From positions 15,079,001 through 15,143,000 of the forward strand of contig BSBM01000260.1 in the NCBI GenBank assembly GCA_027924585.1: a DNA stretch of 64,000 nt. The letters are read 5' to 3'. Positions 63,701-64,000 of the stretch are shown here, piece by piece. This stretch comes from Larix kaempferi (Eukaryota > Streptophyta > Pinopsida > Pinales > Pinaceae). Within the stretch, counting starts at the first letter, position 1, and every line of letters starts with the position of its first letter. The notes under the pieces are model-generated. The model searched no databases. It was not told the origin of the DNA and saw only the letters and a list, made by a program, of their open reading frames with translations. The position numbers and the translations under genes were made by a program.

Positions 63701-63998
63701 GTACTTCTTGTCAGGTGAGGTACCTCTCATACTGGTGTTGTATGTAGATGATCTCTTTCTTACAGCATATGAGAGGCTGATCGGGGATTGCAAGTCCAAT
63801 CTTGCAGTGGAGTTTGAGATGAAAGACCTTGGGTTGATGCATTACTTCCTAGGTCTGGAGGTTTGGTAGAGAGATGGGTGCTTCTTCATTGGTCATGGGA
63901 AGTATGCAGTGGAGATCTTGAGGAGATTCTGGATGGAGGACTGTAGATCTATGTCCACGCCTCTAGTTACCAACTGAAGGAAGATTGATGCATCAGGG
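60704..63998 (+). pseudogene. Copia gag-pol pseudogene
   Basis: Gag starts at the ATG at 60704 (MAIQLRVEDRLQGAQNFPTW) and soon shifts frame (SRAMLIILDGVKDHI, near 60870). A zinc-knuckle-like FICHKHRHFASQCP lies near 61400, protease DSSASCHM near 61578, and GM-x-KNLISVS near 61765. Integrase shows LWHRRMTHLHHGAL, CKGC near 62065, DLVYSDVCGSM, DNGGEYTGKEL, then ENGAAKRKN, FGSICYCH and GYSETSKAYKVY. Reverse transcriptase shows EKYKACFVDKGYSQKEGIDY, VHQMDVKTSFLN, VLYVDDLFLTA and KDLGLMHYFLGLEV. At least ten in-frame stops and a few shifts make it non-functional. Confidence 0.92.
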
Positions 63999-64000
63999 TC

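Larger units (their letters stand above)
59672..64000 (+). mobile_element. Ty1/copia LTR retrotransposon, 5' part, decayed
   Basis: A 5' LTR of about 0.93 kb (from tgacaacaagg near 59672 to about 60600) precedes a primer-binding site complementary to initiator tRNA-Met. Gag, protease, integrase and reverse transcriptase follow on the plus strand and run off the edge at 64000. It is inserted in the kinesin intron after 59549, in the same orientation as the gene. The left LTR border is approximate because the 3' LTR and target duplication lie outside the window. Confidence 0.9.

Noticed and set aside
1-64000. CRISPR array, operon, defence island or bacterial-type mobile unit
   Set aside because: Intron-exon structure, hAT and copia elements and AT-rich introns show plant nuclear DNA. 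The tandem repeats seen have no spacer pattern and no cas-like genes.

Overview
The window is nuclear DNA from a large-genome land plant. It is low in gene density and AT-rich. One host gene has small GT-AG exons separated by introns of up to about 17.6 kb, and the introns are filled with hAT transposons, Ty1/copia pieces, LINE pieces, solo LTRs and tandem repeats. Introns this long suggest a gymnosperm (conifer, Ginkgo or cycad type), but the species cannot be named from the sequence alone.

The only host gene I can support is a plus-strand kinesin of the plant KIN-7 (CENP-E-like, organelle-annotated KIN-7C/D-type) group. Fifteen exons run from 6091 to 59549 and encode 538 codons: the second half of the motor (switch I, switch II and the [14 protein letters not shown] block), the neck, and the start of the coiled-coil tail. 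All introns obey GT-AG. Every junction is phase 0 except the one between exons 4 and 5, which is phase 1. The P-loop exons lie left of the window and the rest of the tail lies to its right. A degenerate in-frame copy of the 5' half of exon 9 sits in the intron just upstream of it.

Layout. 1-5434: copia integrase remnants (minus) with a 3.17-kb hAT element (750-3920, 8-bp target duplication) and a GC-rich tandem repeat. 6157-17552 (intron 1): a degenerate copia RT/RNase H (minus), a 125-bp tandem duplication, a dispersed repeat pair and a possible non-autonomous hAT. 20951-24998 (intron 4): an 806-bp tandem duplication whose second copy is shortened. 25067-34138 (intron 5): an almost intact 3.45-kb hAT element with an 8-bp target duplication, and a 687-bp non-autonomous hAT with its own 8-bp duplication. 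34425-51992 (intron 7): copia and LINE pieces, then a nested stack (about 41560-49316) with a GGGTAC-rich outer element split by a second copy of the first hAT family and by a 2.4-kb solo LTR, then tRNA-derived SINE heads. 53663-57703 (intron 11): a second solo LTR (2713 bp) of the same family and a LINE RNase H piece. 59672-64000: a copia retrotransposon (LTR, primer-binding site, gag, protease, integrase, RT) with many stop codons, running off the right edge.

No operon, CRISPR array or novel multi-gene system is visible. The interest lies in the kinesin gene architecture, the duplicated exon fragment, and the well-bounded transposon insertions.
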